A stretch of 64,000 nucleotides of DNA, taken from contig NZ_CP123229.1 of the NCBI RefSeq assembly GCF_029855125.1, positions 1,550,001-1,614,000 of the forward strand. The letters are read 5' to 3'. Below the pieces are notes generated by a model. That model ran no database searches, was not told where the DNA came from, and saw only the letters and a list, made by a program, of their open reading frames with translations. This DNA comes from Methylocapsa sp. D3K7. Lineage in GTDB: Bacteria; Pseudomonadota; Alphaproteobacteria; Rhizobiales; Beijerinckiaceae. The translations under genes were made by a program, and so were the position numbers. This document shows, in pieces, positions 9,393 through 19,100 of the stretch; within the stretch, counting starts at the first letter, position 1, and every line of letters starts with the position of its first letter.

Positions 9393-9425
9393 GGCGGGTT
9401 CACGGAACCTCCCGCGAAACCCGCC
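9393..9425 (-). terminator. Candidate terminator between tsf and the secreted repeat protein gene
   Basis: An inverted repeat GGCGGGTT / AACCCGCC (8-bp arms, 17-base loop) lies downstream of tsf on the minus strand. In that direction it is followed after about 15 bases by the T-rich run CTCTTTTTGATTTTT. The distance from stem to T-run is long for a classical intrinsic terminator, so confidence is limited. Confidence 0.4.
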
Positions 9426-9562
9426 GCAAGTCAAATATAAACAATAGGCAACTGGGCCCTAAAAGTGCCTCGGCACAGCGCATACCGCCTTAACGAGTGC
9501 CTGCGCATAGGAGTCAGACCCGGCAGCCCCGCCAACGGCCGATTGACGAACGGCCTTGGCGT

Positions 9563-10492
9563 TTAGATTTGGCCGCCGGCGGCTGCAACTTCGGCCGCGA
9601 AATCGGTCTCTTGCTTTTCGATCCCCTCGCCGAGGGCGTAGCGTACAAAGGCTTTCACGCTGACCGATGCTCCCGCAGCCTTTTCCGCGTCCTTAACGGC
9701 TTGGCCGATCGTCTTGCCCGTATGCTCGGCATGGATCGAGGGTTGATCCAGGAGGCATACTTCCTTGTAGTAGGATTTCAGCCCGGACTCGACGATCTTT
9801 TCAAGCACATGTGCTGGCTTCCCAGCATTCTTGCCTTCAAGTACGGCTCTTTCGCGCGCGACGATGGCGGGATCGAGATCCGACGAATCGAGCGCCAGCG
9901 GATTCGCAGCGGCGATATGGAGCGCGATCAAGCGCCCAAGCGGCGCCAGCGAGGAACGATCGCCCTTCGAGTCGAGGGCAACCAGAACCCCGATTTTCCC
10001 GAGGCCTTCCGCGACCGCATTATGCACATATTGCCCGACGACTCCTTGCGCGACCTGCACTGCGGCGGCCCGCCGCAATGTCATATTCTCGCCGATCGTG
10101 GCGATGGCATTGGCGATCGCATCGCCGACTGTCCCGCCGCCGGGATAAGGCGCGGCTTTCAAGGCTTCGGCTTCGGTCGTGCCGGTTTCAACGGCAACCC
10201 GCGCGATGTTTCCGGCAAGCGCTTGGAAATCGGCGTTTCGCGCAACGAAATCCGTCTCCGAATTGACCTCGACGGCAACCCCTTCGAGACCGTGGACATG
10301 AACCGCGACGAGCCCTTCGGCGGCGATCCGTCCGGATTTCTTGGCGGCCTTGGACAACCCTTTCTTGCGCAGCCAGTCGATGGCCGCTTCGATGTCGCCC
10401 GCCGTCTCGCCGAGGGCGTTCTTGCAATCCATCATGCCGGCGCCGGTCTTCTCACGAAGATCCTTCACCATCGCCGCGGTGACGTTCGCCAT
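9563..10492 (-). CDS. tsf: Translation elongation factor Ts
   Basis: A 309-residue EF-Ts, the nucleotide exchange factor that regenerates EF-Tu-GTP. The N-terminal UBA-like domain has the family signature [19 protein letters not shown], followed by the [18 protein letters not shown] region and the core with SETDFVARN. The start at 10492 has AAGGAA at about seven bases. It lies downstream of rpsB in the universal rpsB-tsf order with about 118 bases between, so the two probably share a promoter. No pyrH or frr follows within the window. Confidence 0.97.
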   Translation of the reverse strand: MANVTAAMVKDLREKTGAGMMDCKNALGETAGDIEAAIDWLRKKGLSKAAKKSGRIAAEGLVAVHVHGLEGVAVEVNSETDFVARNADFQALAGNIARVAVETGTTEAEALKAAPYPGGGTVGDAIANAIATIGENMTLRRAAAVQVAQGVVGQYVHNAVAEGLGKIGVLVALDSKGDRSSLAPLGRLIALHIAAANPLALDSSDLDPAIVARERAVLEGKNAGKPAHVLEKIVESGLKSYYKEVCLLDQPSIHAEHTGKTIGQAVKDAEKAAGASVSVKAFVRYALGEGIEKQETDFAAEVAAAGGQI

Positions 10493-10610
10493 ATTGGGTT
10501 CCTTCATCTTCCAGAAAGCAAATGAGGCCGGCCCATCGGCCGGCGAAGGGATCGCCAGAAAAAGCCAATCGCCAACACGTCCAGCGACTTCGACAACCAG
10601 TGCGTCCCGG

Positions 10611-11651
10611 TCAGCCCGCAGTGAGACCGCGCGCCAGCTCGATCCAGCCGTCGCGTTCGATACGGCCGGCAAGCTTTAGGTCGCGATCTAATTTCGCCGC
10701 ATCCGCCGGGGTCATGGCGGCAATCTGCCAATAATGATAGATGCCGGCATCATTCAGTTTCTTGACGATCTGAGGTCCAATACCCGGCAATTTGACGAGA
10801 TCATCAGGGGCTCCTCGCGGCGCTGTCAGGAGTTCGAAAACGCCTTCAGGCGACTCAACGCCGTCACTCACGACACCCGTCTCAGCCGGCAACACCCGGG
10901 CGGCCGGCAGCACTTCGGCGACTGGCTTTTCTATTTCGCCGAAATCGACGCCAGCCGAACCCTGCGCCCGCGAAATGCCGTCGATCGCCGCGCGGGCAAC
11001 AAGATCGCAATAGAGGACGATCGCCCGTCCGGCATCGTCATTTCCGGGCACCGGAAAGGTGATCCCGTCCGGATCGGAATTGGTGTCGAGAATCGCCACC
11101 ACCGGGATATGCAACCGTTGTGCTTCCTTGATGGCCAACTGCTCTTTGTTGGTGTCGATAACAAAGATCAGATCGGGGATGCCACCGATGTCCTTGATGC
11201 CGCCAAGCGCTTTTTCAAGCTTCTCGCGTTCCCGCGAGATCATGAGACGCTCTTTCTTGGTCAAGCCGACAGCGCCGCCCTCAAGTTGTTCGTCCAATTT
11301 GCGCAGACGCTGGATCGACGCCGAAATCGTCTTCCAATTCGTCAGCATGCCACCAAGCCAGCGCGAATTGATGTAATATTGCGCCGACCGTTTGGCGGCA
11401 TCGGCAATCGCATCCTGCGCCTGCCGCTTGGTGCCGACGAACAGCACCCGGCCGCCCCGCGCGACCGTATCGGAAATCGCCTTCAAGGCCTGATGCAGCA
11501 GCGGGACTGTCTGGGCAAGATCGATGATATGGATATTGTTGCGGGCGCCGAAGATGAACGGAGCCATCTTGGGGTTCCAGCGGTGCGACTGGTGGCCGAA
11601 ATGAGCCCCAGATTCGAGGAGACCGCGCATTGTGAATTCTGGCAGTGCCAT
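10611..11651 (-). CDS. rpsB: 30S ribosomal protein S2 with C-terminal helix-hairpin-helix extension
   Basis: A 346-residue S2. Residues 1-230 carry the family fold ([20 protein letters not shown] near the start, [16 protein letters not shown]). The protein extends about 100 residues beyond the E. coli type. The tail contains [20 protein letters not shown], a helix-hairpin-helix typical of alphaproteobacterial S2. It is the first gene of the rpsB-tsf unit, with a good sigma70-type promoter at 11778-11806 and a leader of roughly 120 bases. It is divergent from the glcD-like gene. Confidence 0.96.
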   Translation of the reverse strand: MALPEFTMRGLLESGAHFGHQSHRWNPKMAPFIFGARNNIHIIDLAQTVPLLHQALKAISDTVARGGRVLFVGTKRQAQDAIADAAKRSAQYYINSRWLGGMLTNWKTISASIQRLRKLDEQLEGGAVGLTKKERLMISREREKLEKALGGIKDIGGIPDLIFVIDTNKEQLAIKEAQRLHIPVVAILDTNSDPDGITFPVPGNDDAGRAIVLYCDLVARAAIDGISRAQGSAGVDFGEIEKPVAEVLPAARVLPAETGVVSDGVESPEGVFELLTAPRGAPDDLVKLPGIGPQIVKKLNDAGIYHYWQIAAMTPADAAKLDRDLKLAGRIERDGWIELARGLTAG

Positions 11652-11777
11652 GATCGTTACTTCTCCGGTTAAGGCCGCCGGGGATCGTTATGGACCTCTC
11701 TTTCCGGGAGGGAACGAGAGGCCACCGGGAGCGGCCCTTGAAGCAGGGTCGCGCGATCCTCGTGTGGAATGGATGCG

Positions 11778-11806
11778 CTTATAGGGCGGCCGAAACCGGA
11801 AAGCAA
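11778..11806 (-). promoter_or_regulatory. Predicted sigma70-type promoter of rpsB-tsf
   Basis: On the minus strand TTGCTT (11801-11806) is separated by 17 bases from TATAAG (11778-11783). The same two hexamers with a 16-base spacer precede rpmI-rplT at 20486-20513. The expected start is near 11771, leaving a leader of about 120 bases in which S2 autoregulation could act. Identified by eye. Confidence 0.6.
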
Positions 11807-11904
11807 GGAAGTTGGACTCTCGCCGTGAAGAGGCGTTTTGTCGTAAAAACGAGCGTTTTCGGGTTCGCCGGCCCGAAAAAGGCGACACTGAAAGGTCCAC
11901 GAGA

Positions 11905-13392
11905 ATGAAGCCTATTGAGGCCGACAAAACCATTCTTGCACGGCGGGCAAAAATCGTCGCCGCCTTGCGAGAAATCCTGCCCGGTGAAGGGGTCATCGAA
12001 CCGGAGGCTGGCCGCCGCCCCTATGAAAGCGACGGCCTGACCGCCTACCGCACACTGCCGATGGTGGTCGTCTTGCCGGAAACCGTCGCGCACGTCCAAA
12101 AGGTGCTCGCCTACTGTCATGAAAACAATGTGAAGGTGGTGGCGCGGGGCGCTGGAACCTCGCTCTCGGGGGGCGCCCTGCCGCTCGAAGACGGTGTTCT
12201 CATCTCGATGATGAAGTTCAGCAAGGTCAAGGAGATCGACTTCGCCAACCGTTTCGCGGTCGTTGAACCGGGTGTCACCAATCTGGCGATTACCCGCGCG
12301 GTCGAGGCGCAGGGTTTTTACTACGCCCCCGATCCCTCCTCCCAGATCGCCTGCTCGATTGGCGGCAATGTCGCGGAGAATTCCGGCGGTGTGCATTGTC
12401 TGAAATATGGCCTTACGACCAACAATGTGCTCGGCTGCGAGCTGGTCCTCATGACTGGCGAAATCGTCCGGCTTGGCGGGTCTCATCTTGACCAGGCGGG
12501 CTACGATCTGCTCGCACTTGTCACCGGTTCGGAGGGGATGCTTGGCGTGGTGACCGAGGTGACCGTCCGCATTCTGCGCGCTCCAGAATCAGCCCGCGCC
12601 TTGCTGGTCGCTTTCAACTCCAGCGAAGCGGCGGGGGCTTGCGTCGCGAGTATTATCGGAGCGGGCATCATTCCGGGCGGCATGGAAATGATGGACAGAC
12701 CCGCCATCCACGCGGCGGAAGATTTTGTCCATGCGGGCTATCCGCGGGATGCGGAAGCGCTGCTGATCATCGAACTCGATGGCCCGCCGGTCGAGGTCGA
12801 CCATCTTGTGGGACTCGTTGAGGCCATCGCAAAGGCGCATGGAGCGGCGCACTGCAAGATTTCAAATTCCGACGCCGAGCGGCTGACATTTTGGGCGGGC
12901 CGCAAGGCGGCGTTTCCGGCGGTCGGCCGCCTGTCGCCCGATTATTTCTGCATGGACGGCACGATCCCCCGCAAGGAATTGCCAAAAGTTCTCGCGGGCA
13001 TGCGGGAGCTCTCTGAAAAGCACGGGCTGCGTGTCGCCAATGTTTTTCACGCGGGCGATGGCAATTTGCATCCATTAATCCTCTATGACGCCAACAAGCC
13101 CGGCGAACTGGCACGCGCCGAGGAATTTGGCGCCGATATTCTCAGGCTCTGCGTCAAGCACGGCGGTGTCCTCACCGGCGAGCATGGCGTCGGCGTCGAG
13201 AAACGCGACTTGATGCCGGAGATGTTTTCAGAGATCGATCTCGCCCAGCAAATCCGCGTCAAATGCGCATTCGACGCAAAGCAACTGCTCAATCCAGGCA
13301 AAGTTTTTCCCGTGTTGCACCGCTGCGCGGAGCTGGGACAGATGCATGTTCATGGTGGAAAATTGGCGTTCCCGGACATTCCGAGATTTTGA
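11905..13392 (+). CDS. glcD: FAD-linked oxidase, glycolate oxidase GlcD-like subunit
   Basis: A 495-residue flavoprotein of the FAD-binding type 4 (VAO) family. It has the FAD pyrophosphate loop ARGAGTSLSGGALP, the second FAD motif IGGNVAENSGGVHC, and the C-terminal substrate-domain motifs HAGDGNLHPL and LTGEHGVGVEK. The best match is GlcD (glycolate to glyoxylate), but D-lactate dehydrogenases share all of these, and no glcE or glcF lies beside it, so the substrate is uncertain. The start at 11905 is the first Met matching family N-termini, with GAAAGG upstream. A hairpin follows the stop immediately. Confidence 0.85.
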   Translation: MKPIEADKTILARRAKIVAALREILPGEGVIEPEAGRRPYESDGLTAYRTLPMVVVLPETVAHVQKVLAYCHENNVKVVARGAGTSLSGGALPLEDGVLISMMKFSKVKEIDFANRFAVVEPGVTNLAITRAVEAQGFYYAPDPSSQIACSIGGNVAENSGGVHCLKYGLTTNNVLGCELVLMTGEIVRLGGSHLDQAGYDLLALVTGSEGMLGVVTEVTVRILRAPESARALLVAFNSSEAAGACVASIIGAGIIPGGMEMMDRPAIHAAEDFVHAGYPRDAEALLIIELDGPPVEVDHLVGLVEAIAKAHGAAHCKISNSDAERLTFWAGRKAAFPAVGRLSPDYFCMDGTIPRKELPKVLAGMRELSEKHGLRVANVFHAGDGNLHPLILYDANKPGELARAEEFGADILRLCVKHGGVLTGEHGVGVEKRDLMPEMFSEIDLAQQIRVKCAFDAKQLLNPGKVFPVLHRCAELGQMHVHGGKLAFPDIPRF

Positions 13393-13410
13393 AAACCTTG
13401 TCCGGTTTTC
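13391..13410 (+). terminator. Hairpin at the end of the glcD-like gene
   Basis: A perfect 7-bp inverted repeat GAAAACC-TTGTCC-GGTTTTC overlaps the stop codon. No long T-run follows. The remaining 200 bases to the next gene hold the 13-base motif AATCGTACCAAAA (13415-13427), which recurs as the outer arm of the parS-like palindrome at 20578. Confidence 0.4.
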
Positions 13411-13611
13411 CGTCAATCGTACCAAAAGGGCGGTTGCAAGGCGGCTACTCGGTACGGAGCGGTGATTTGGAGCGAGCGAAATCCTGAGATAGGATTAGGT
13501 TTTCGCCCTGCGATTTTTTGGAAATTTGCCCTCGGATACCTTACCCGTGACCAGCGCTGTTCCAGCGTTCAAGCTTGAAAATCAATGACATGATCAGGAG
13601 GAGAAACCAGG

Positions 13612-13752
13612 ATGGACCGCATTTTGATAGTGGGCGGGGCGATGATGGCGGTTGGGATTGCCTTGGCGGGTTTTTGGGTCATGATTTTCTACCATGGCGA
13701 GAGACTTGAGATGATCGAGGATACCGTCGTCCGCTGGCTCGGCGGGGCATAA
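13612..13752 (+). CDS. Small single-span membrane protein (46 aa), unknown function
   Basis: A 46-residue protein consisting mainly of one hydrophobic helix (about residues 3-27, ILIVGGAMMAVGIALAGFW) with a short charged C-terminal tail. A strong AGGAGGAG ribosome-binding site lies before the ATG, which argues for translation despite the small size. It precedes a second small membrane protein gene on the same strand. The family is not recognised. Confidence 0.55.
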   Translation: MDRILIVGGAMMAVGIALAGFWVMIFYHGERLEMIEDTVVRWLGGA

Positions 13753-13788
13753 GGTCCCGCTGACCGTTCTCTGGCACGGAAAATCCCC

Positions 13789-13980
13789 ATGTCGCATTTT
13801 CATCTTCACCGTCCGCCGCCAAAAGTGCCATGGTGGCAGAAGCTTTGGGACAGTTTTCGCGCGAATTTCCCCGGCCGCTCTAGCGAGCAGGCCCGCTCGT
13901 TCGCTCTGACCGTAGTCATCTTTGCCGTCCTGTTGCTTTTGACCCGGCTGTTTTTTGAATATCGGGGGATTCGGATTTAG
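13789..13980 (+). CDS. Small membrane-anchored protein (63 aa), unknown function
   Basis: A 63-residue protein with a His/Pro-rich start (MSHFHLHRPPPKVPWW), a basic middle, and one C-terminal hydrophobic helix (about residues 38-56). An ACGGAAAA element precedes the ATG. It begins 36 bases after the 46-residue gene, so the two may be co-transcribed. No family recognised. Confidence 0.5.
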   Translation: MSHFHLHRPPPKVPWWQKLWDSFRANFPGRSSEQARSFALTVVIFAVLLLLTRLFFEYRGIRI

Positions 13981-14027
13981 CGCGCGCAGCTCCGCAAGCC
14001 CTGAACTTGGGGGCAGCTCGCCCGGTT

Positions 14028-14336
14028 TCACTCGCCCATGAGACGGTTGGTAGCGTTCATGAGGCGGATGAACAAATTCGGGGAGGTTTGGATGAGGCGG
14101 ACTCGCTTGCTGGGTTGCGCGCCCTCAAAGGCAATGACGTAAAGGGGCGAGAGCATTTCGCGTCCCGTGGCAGGGTCTCGAAGGTGCATCAACTCCGACG
14201 CGGCCACCAAAAATTTTTCCGTTTCTCCATGACAGGTTACGGCCAGGTCAAAAAAACGCGTATTGCGCCGCGACGGCTGCATCGTCCAATCCGCCGAAAC
14301 TGCGCAGCGATCACAAAAGCAGGCCACTTTACGCAT
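14028..14336 (-). CDS. Hypothetical protein (102 aa) with N-terminal Cys cluster
   Basis: A 102-residue soluble protein opening with MRKVACFCDRCAVSAD; its CFCDRC motif could bind metal. The middle reads like a small beta-rich domain, and no membrane segment is present. GAGGAAA sits about six bases before the ATG, supporting the start. Function unknown. About 250 bases of unassigned sequence separate it from the next gene upstream on this strand; that gap includes a small dyad CCGGTTC-CA-GAACCGG at 14543-14558. Confidence 0.55.
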   Translation of the reverse strand: MRKVACFCDRCAVSADWTMQPSRRNTRFFDLAVTCHGETEKFLVAASELMHLRDPATGREMLSPLYVIAFEGAQPSKRVRLIQTSPNLFIRLMNATNRLMGE

Positions 14337-14593
14337 CGGCGTTTCCTCGTTGTCAATTCAACGCCATGGAACGCCATTAGGTTTGCGAATGTTCCACCGT
14401 CGCCGCGGCCCTCACAGGGGCGGAGTGCCGCCCGAACTCAGCTGCCGGGCGGCGATTGCTTTGGCGTGCATGGCGCCGCCGAGCTTTGCTATCTCGTGGG
14501 TCTCATTGCCTGGTTCCGGTGACGCTCAACGACTTCGACGTTCCGGTTCCAGAACCGGCGAAAAACCCCGCTTGACCCCTCAACCTGGCCGGG

Positions 14594-14830
14594 TCAGGCA
14601 GCCTCCGGTCCCTCGCCGTTCGCGCCATTGATGATGCCGAAATCGCGGGATTTGCTGCCGCGCTCGGCCATGTGGAAACCTTCGGCGGCAAGGCCGCGCC
14701 TGAACAGTTCCCGCACCGCCGCCGCCCGGCTCGGCATGCGATTCTTAAACCGGAAATCGTCCACGAGCACCAATTCATCACTGGCAAGCATGATTTGAAG
14801 CCGCTCGCCGCGCACTCTTTGCACTGGCAT
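14594..14830 (-). CDS. Ribbon-helix-helix-like DNA-binding protein
   Basis: A 78-residue protein whose first half reads as a ribbon-helix-helix fold: a short beta strand (RLQIMLASDELVLVDDFRFK) followed by two helices (PSRAAAVRELFRRGL). The C-terminal tail is charged and Gly-rich. Such proteins usually act as dimeric repressors, often as antitoxins, but no toxin-like gene lies beside it. The ATG at 14830 has CGGAGC at seven to eight bases; a TTG six bases further upstream is an alternative start. Confidence 0.6.
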   Translation of the reverse strand: MPVQRVRGERLQIMLASDELVLVDDFRFKNRMPSRAAAVRELFRRGLAAEGFHMAERGSKSRDFGIINGANGEGPEAA

Positions 14831-15029
14831 TGTCAAGCTCCGGGTTTTGAGACTGTATTTAGGTACTTACTAACAAGTAGCTTAAGACGCCTTCGCCGTC
14901 AAGTTGTAATTGCACGCCTGTTGCTTAAACGCTGTCACTTGAGCTGTGCTGTCACTGACACCAAGGGACTAGAAATTACAAAAGCTATTAGAAGCATGAA
15001 TGTAAGTATAGTAAAGATTTAACGCAGTA

Positions 15030-15080
15030 TTGACAATAACATCTTCTTCGCCAATACTTAGAGCATCCGGAATTTCCGGA
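15030..15080 (+). promoter_or_regulatory. Predicted promoter with palindromic operator-like site
   Basis: TTGACA (15030-15035) is followed after 17 bases by AATACT (15053-15058). A perfect palindrome TCCGGAA-T-TTCCGGA (15066-15080) sits exactly at the expected transcription start, the position of a repressor site. It lies 54 bases before the 108-residue gene. The rest of the 303-base gap (14831-15133) is markedly richer in A/T than its surroundings and holds no further feature I can support. Confidence 0.45.
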
Positions 15081-15133
15081 GCTTAAGCAGGGGCGGCAGC
15101 TCGGTCTCCGCACTGTAGATAAGGAAGTGGATC

Positions 15134-15460
15134 ATGCCCAAGATCCCCCCGTTTCTTTGCAATCAACCAGTATTTGAGCCAGAAACGACAACTGCCATGG
15201 TCGATGCTTTCCTGGATGTCTGCCGAGAGCTTAATTTGGGCAGCGATAACCACGCTAAGGAAGCCATTGCGGAGCAAATCCTCGGGTACGCGCAACGCGG
15301 CGAACACGACCGGGAGTGCTTACGAAAAATGGCGGTCTCGGAGTGGCGGATCAATCATACCGTTATAGATTTCGGGCGGCATCCGGTGTCACCCCGGCCA
15401 GGAAACTCAGTTCCAGAGCACCTTATGAGCCGTGCGAAGGACAAGCACAACGAACTCTGA
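15134..15460 (+). CDS. Conserved hypothetical protein (108 aa), rhizobial type
   Basis: A 108-residue soluble helical protein. The core PETTTAMVDAFLDVCRELNL then KEAIAEQILGYAQRGEHD resembles a frequent Bradyrhizobium/Methylobacterium hypothetical family in which an aminoterminal F-x-PE-x-T helix is followed by IAxxIIxxAQRG. The C-terminal 35 residues look unstructured. AAGGAAGTG precedes the ATG. Function unknown. It has its own predicted promoter and operator-like palindrome. Confidence 0.65.
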   Translation: MPKIPPFLCNQPVFEPETTTAMVDAFLDVCRELNLGSDNHAKEAIAEQILGYAQRGEHDRECLRKMAVSEWRINHTVIDFGRHPVSPRPGNSVPEHLMSRAKDKHNEL

Positions 15461-15489
15461 ATTCATCGAATGTTGGCAAAGTGACCGGC

Positions 15490-16092
15490 TCAGACGGCCG
15501 CCGCTTCGATCGCCTTGGCGCGCTGGAGCGCCGGGCGAGCGAGACAGCGATCGACATAGGCGCGGAAAACTGGCCGCGAGGGAACGAGCTTAAAGATATC
15601 TATCCCGAAATGCAGATCGAGGCCGATCATGACATCGGCCGCCGAGAACCGCTCGCCCAGCAGCCAGGGGCCGGTGGCGACGGCTTCTTCAAGCACGTCG
15701 AAAACGCGGTCGAAATCGCCAAAGCTCGCCATTCTTGAATCGACCGAAACATTGGCGGATTTGGTGAGAAAGGCAGGCTCGATACAGCCCGGCGAAAAAA
15801 ACAGCCATTGAAGATAGCGCCCGCGCGCAGGATCGCCGAGGGGCGGCGCCAGTCCGGCTTGCGGAACGGTTTCCGCGACATAGGCGCAAATCGCGCCGGA
15901 TTCGGCGACGGAGGCCTTTCCGTGCGTCAGCGCCGGAACCTTCGCCATCGGATTGATCGCGCGAAAATCGGGGGTCTTTTGCTCGCCGGCCGAAAGGTCG
16001 ATCCTGACTCGCTCATAAGGTGCCCCCGCTTCTTCAAGAACCCAAAGCGCCCGCAGCGAGCGCGTGCGCGGCGCCCAATAAAGTTTCATCAT
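15490..16092 (-). CDS. Glutathione S-transferase family protein
   Basis: A 200-residue cytosolic GST with an N-terminal thioredoxin-like domain (MMKLYWAPRTRSLRALWVLEEAG, then NPMAKVPAL with the conserved cis-Pro and VAESGAICAYVAE) and an all-helical C-terminal domain (LLGERFSAADVMIG). Such enzymes conjugate or reduce electrophiles with glutathione; the substrate is unknown. It lies 12 bases after dnaE on the same strand, but is not functionally linked to it. Confidence 0.88.
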   Translation of the reverse strand: MMKLYWAPRTRSLRALWVLEEAGAPYERVRIDLSAGEQKTPDFRAINPMAKVPALTHGKASVAESGAICAYVAETVPQAGLAPPLGDPARGRYLQWLFFSPGCIEPAFLTKSANVSVDSRMASFGDFDRVFDVLEEAVATGPWLLGERFSAADVMIGLDLHFGIDIFKLVPSRPVFRAYVDRCLARPALQRAKAIEAAAV

Positions 16093-16104
16093 CGATGTTT
16101 CCCT

Positions 16105-19100
16105 TTAAACGTGTTCCACTGCCACAATCCCCGGAATGGTTTTGAGCGCGCCCGCAACCTGCGGCGAGACAGAAAATTTGCCAGGCAGTTTCACCTCAAC
16201 CTCGCCACTTGAGGTGAGCAAAACCAGCAAGACTTCGGCGTCTCCTTGCCGCAACCGCCGCCCAATCTCCGCAAGCGGATTTTCGTCGCGAAGAAACACC
16301 CGCAGGCCCTTGCCAATCCGGCTCGCTGCCGCGTCGAGCGGTTCCACCGAAACGATGCGGGCACGCACATCCTCCCCCTCGATCGCAGCTTGCAGGCCAA
16401 CCAGGACGGAGGCGCCTTTTTCCAACAGATCGCGGTATTGATTGAGCCCTTCCTGAAACAGGATTGCCTCATATTGACCGGACGGGTCCGAGAGCAGGAC
16501 GATCCCCATCTTGGAACCCGATTTTGTACGGCGCTCGGTGCGATCAAGCACCGTCGCCGCGAGGCGCCCGGCGGACGCGCCCTGCTTGACGGCGCGGACG
16601 AATTGCGCCCACGGCTGCACCCTCAGACGTGAGAGGATCGCCGCATAAGCATCAAGCGGATGCCCGGACAAAAAGAAGCCGACACAATCGAACTCGCGCC
16701 GCAACCGCTCGTTGAGCGGCCAGGGCTCAACCTTAGGCAGCGGAATGGCGCTCGCGCTTTCGCCGCCAAACAAAACAGTTTGGCCGGCAAGCCGCTCTTC
16801 CTCGCGCCGGTGCGCGGCGGCGAGAATAGATTCGGCGGCGGCAAAGACGCGCGCGCGGCAGGAGTCCAATTCATCAAAAGCGCCAGCGGCGGCGAGACTT
16901 TCAAGCGTGCGCTTGTTGATTTCGCGCGGATTGAGTTTTGCCGCGAATTCACTGATATCGCGGAATACCGGTCTGGCTGGCTGATCCGGCAAAGTTTTCG
17001 TGCTGGCGTTGACCGACGCAAGTGCGCGCGCGTGCGATTCCCCGACACCCTTGATCGCGGAAAAAGCATAGCGGATCGCGGGTTCCCCGTTCGACATGGC
17101 AGGCTCGAAATCGGCACCCGACGTTTGCACTGAAGGCGGCAGGATCTTGATGCCGACGCGGCGCGCCTCATTGCAGAATTCGGCGAGCTTGTCGGTATTC
17201 GATTTGTCGAGTGTCATCGAGGCGGCAAGAAATTCGACGGGGTAATTGGCTTTGAGCCAGGCGGTTTGATAGGCGATCAGCGCATAGGCCGCCGCATGGC
17301 TCTTGTTGAAACCATAATCGGCGAATTTGGCGAGGAGGTCGAAGATCTCATTGGCCTGCGCTGTTCCCAGGCCGCGTTCCACGGCGCCGCTGACGAAACG
17401 GTTGCGCTGCGCGGCCATCTCGGCTTTGATTTTCTTGCCCATGGCCCGGCGTAACAGATCCGCTTCGCCGAGCGAAAAACCGGCGAGAATTTGAGCGATC
17501 TGCATCACCTGTTCCTGATAGATGATGACGCCAAAGGTCTCCTTCAGAACCGATACGATTTCCGGATGGATGTAGTCGGGCTCTTCCTCGCCGCGCTTCA
17601 CCGCGCAATAGACCGGAATGTTGGCCATCGGTCCCGGCCGGTAAAGGGCCACAAGCGCGATAATATCCTCGAACCGGTCGGCCCGCATTTCGGACAAAGC
17701 CTTGCGCATTCCCGCGCTTTCGAGCTGGAACACGCCAACCGTCTCGCCGCGTTCCAGCATGGCGAAAGTTTCCTGATCGTCGAGCGGGATGCCCACGATA
17801 TCCAGCACGATGCCGCGCTTGCCAAGGAGCTTGAGGCAATAGGCGATGATCGTCAGCGTTTTGAGCCCGAGAAAATCGAACTTCACAAGGCCCGCCTGCT
17901 CGACCCATTTCATGTTGAACTGGGTCGCCGGCATGTCCGACTTCGGATCGCGATACAGCGGCACGAGCTCTTCAAGCGGACGGTCGCCGATGACGATCCC
18001 GGCCGCATGGGTCGAAGCGTTGGAATAAAGCCCTTCTAGGGCTTGCGCGATCTGCAGCATCTTGGTCACGCGAGGATCCGTCTCGGCGGCGTCCTTGAGG
18101 CGAGGCTCGGACTCAATGGCCTGTTTGAGGCTCACCGGTGCCGCTGGATTCTGCGGCACGAGCTTGGCGAGCTTGTCCACTTGCCCGAGCGGCATTTCGA
18201 GCACCCGGCCGACGTTGCGCATGACGCCGCGCGCGAGAAACGAACCGAAGGTGATGATCTGCGCGACCTTATCGGCGCCATAGCGGCGGCGGACATAAGC
18301 GATGACCTCGTCCCGCCGCTCCTGACAGAAATCGATGTCGAAATCCGGCATCGAGACGCGGTCGGGATTGAGGAAGCGCTCGAACAATAGCCCGAAGCGG
18401 ATCGGATCGAGATCGGTGATCGTCAGCGCATAGGCCACCAAAGACCCAGCCCCCGATCCGCGTCCCGGCCCGACCGGAATATCTTGCGATTTGGCGAATT
18501 TGATGAAGTCCGCGACGATCAAAAAATAGCCTGGGAAATTCATGTTGATGATCACGTCGAGCTCGAACGCGAGCCTTTCGTGATAATCGGTGGCGGTGAA
18601 ACCGCGGGCCGGTCCGTGCGCCGCGAGCCTCGCGGCAAGGCCTGCCTCCGCCGCCGCGCGCAGCTCTTTCGCCTCGTCCTCGATTCCCCGGCCCGCGAAA
18701 CGCGGCAGAATGGGTTTGCGGCTCAAAGGCCGGTAGGCGCAGCGCAGCGCGATCTCGACGCTGTTCTGAGTGGCTTCGGGAAGGTCCGCAAACAGCGCGA
18801 TCATTTCCGCGCGGCTCTTGAAGCGGTGGTCGGGTGAAAGCTGACGGCGGGCGCCGTCGCTGACGACGGTTCCTTCCGCAATGCAGATCAAAGCGTCATG
18901 CGCTTCGTAGTCTGAGACAGCGGCAAAAAAGACCTCGTTTGTAGCGACAAGAGGCAGCGAGGCACGATAAGCGAGGTCGAGGAGGCGCGGCTCGATGGGC
19001 TGCCCCACGCGAAGTCCATAGCGCTGGATTTCCACATAAAGCCGCGCCGGAAACAATTGCGTCAGTGCCGCCGCGCGGCTCGCCGCGAGTTCGGCCCGGT

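Noticed and set aside
9757..10525. Long plus-strand frames opposite tsf
   Set aside because: They are reverse-strand shadows of a strongly conserved elongation factor gene.
14672..15022. 116-codon plus-strand frame opposite the ribbon-helix-helix gene
   Set aside because: Its first half is antisense to a better supported gene and its second half lies in an A/T-rich spacer, with no ribosome-binding site or domain.
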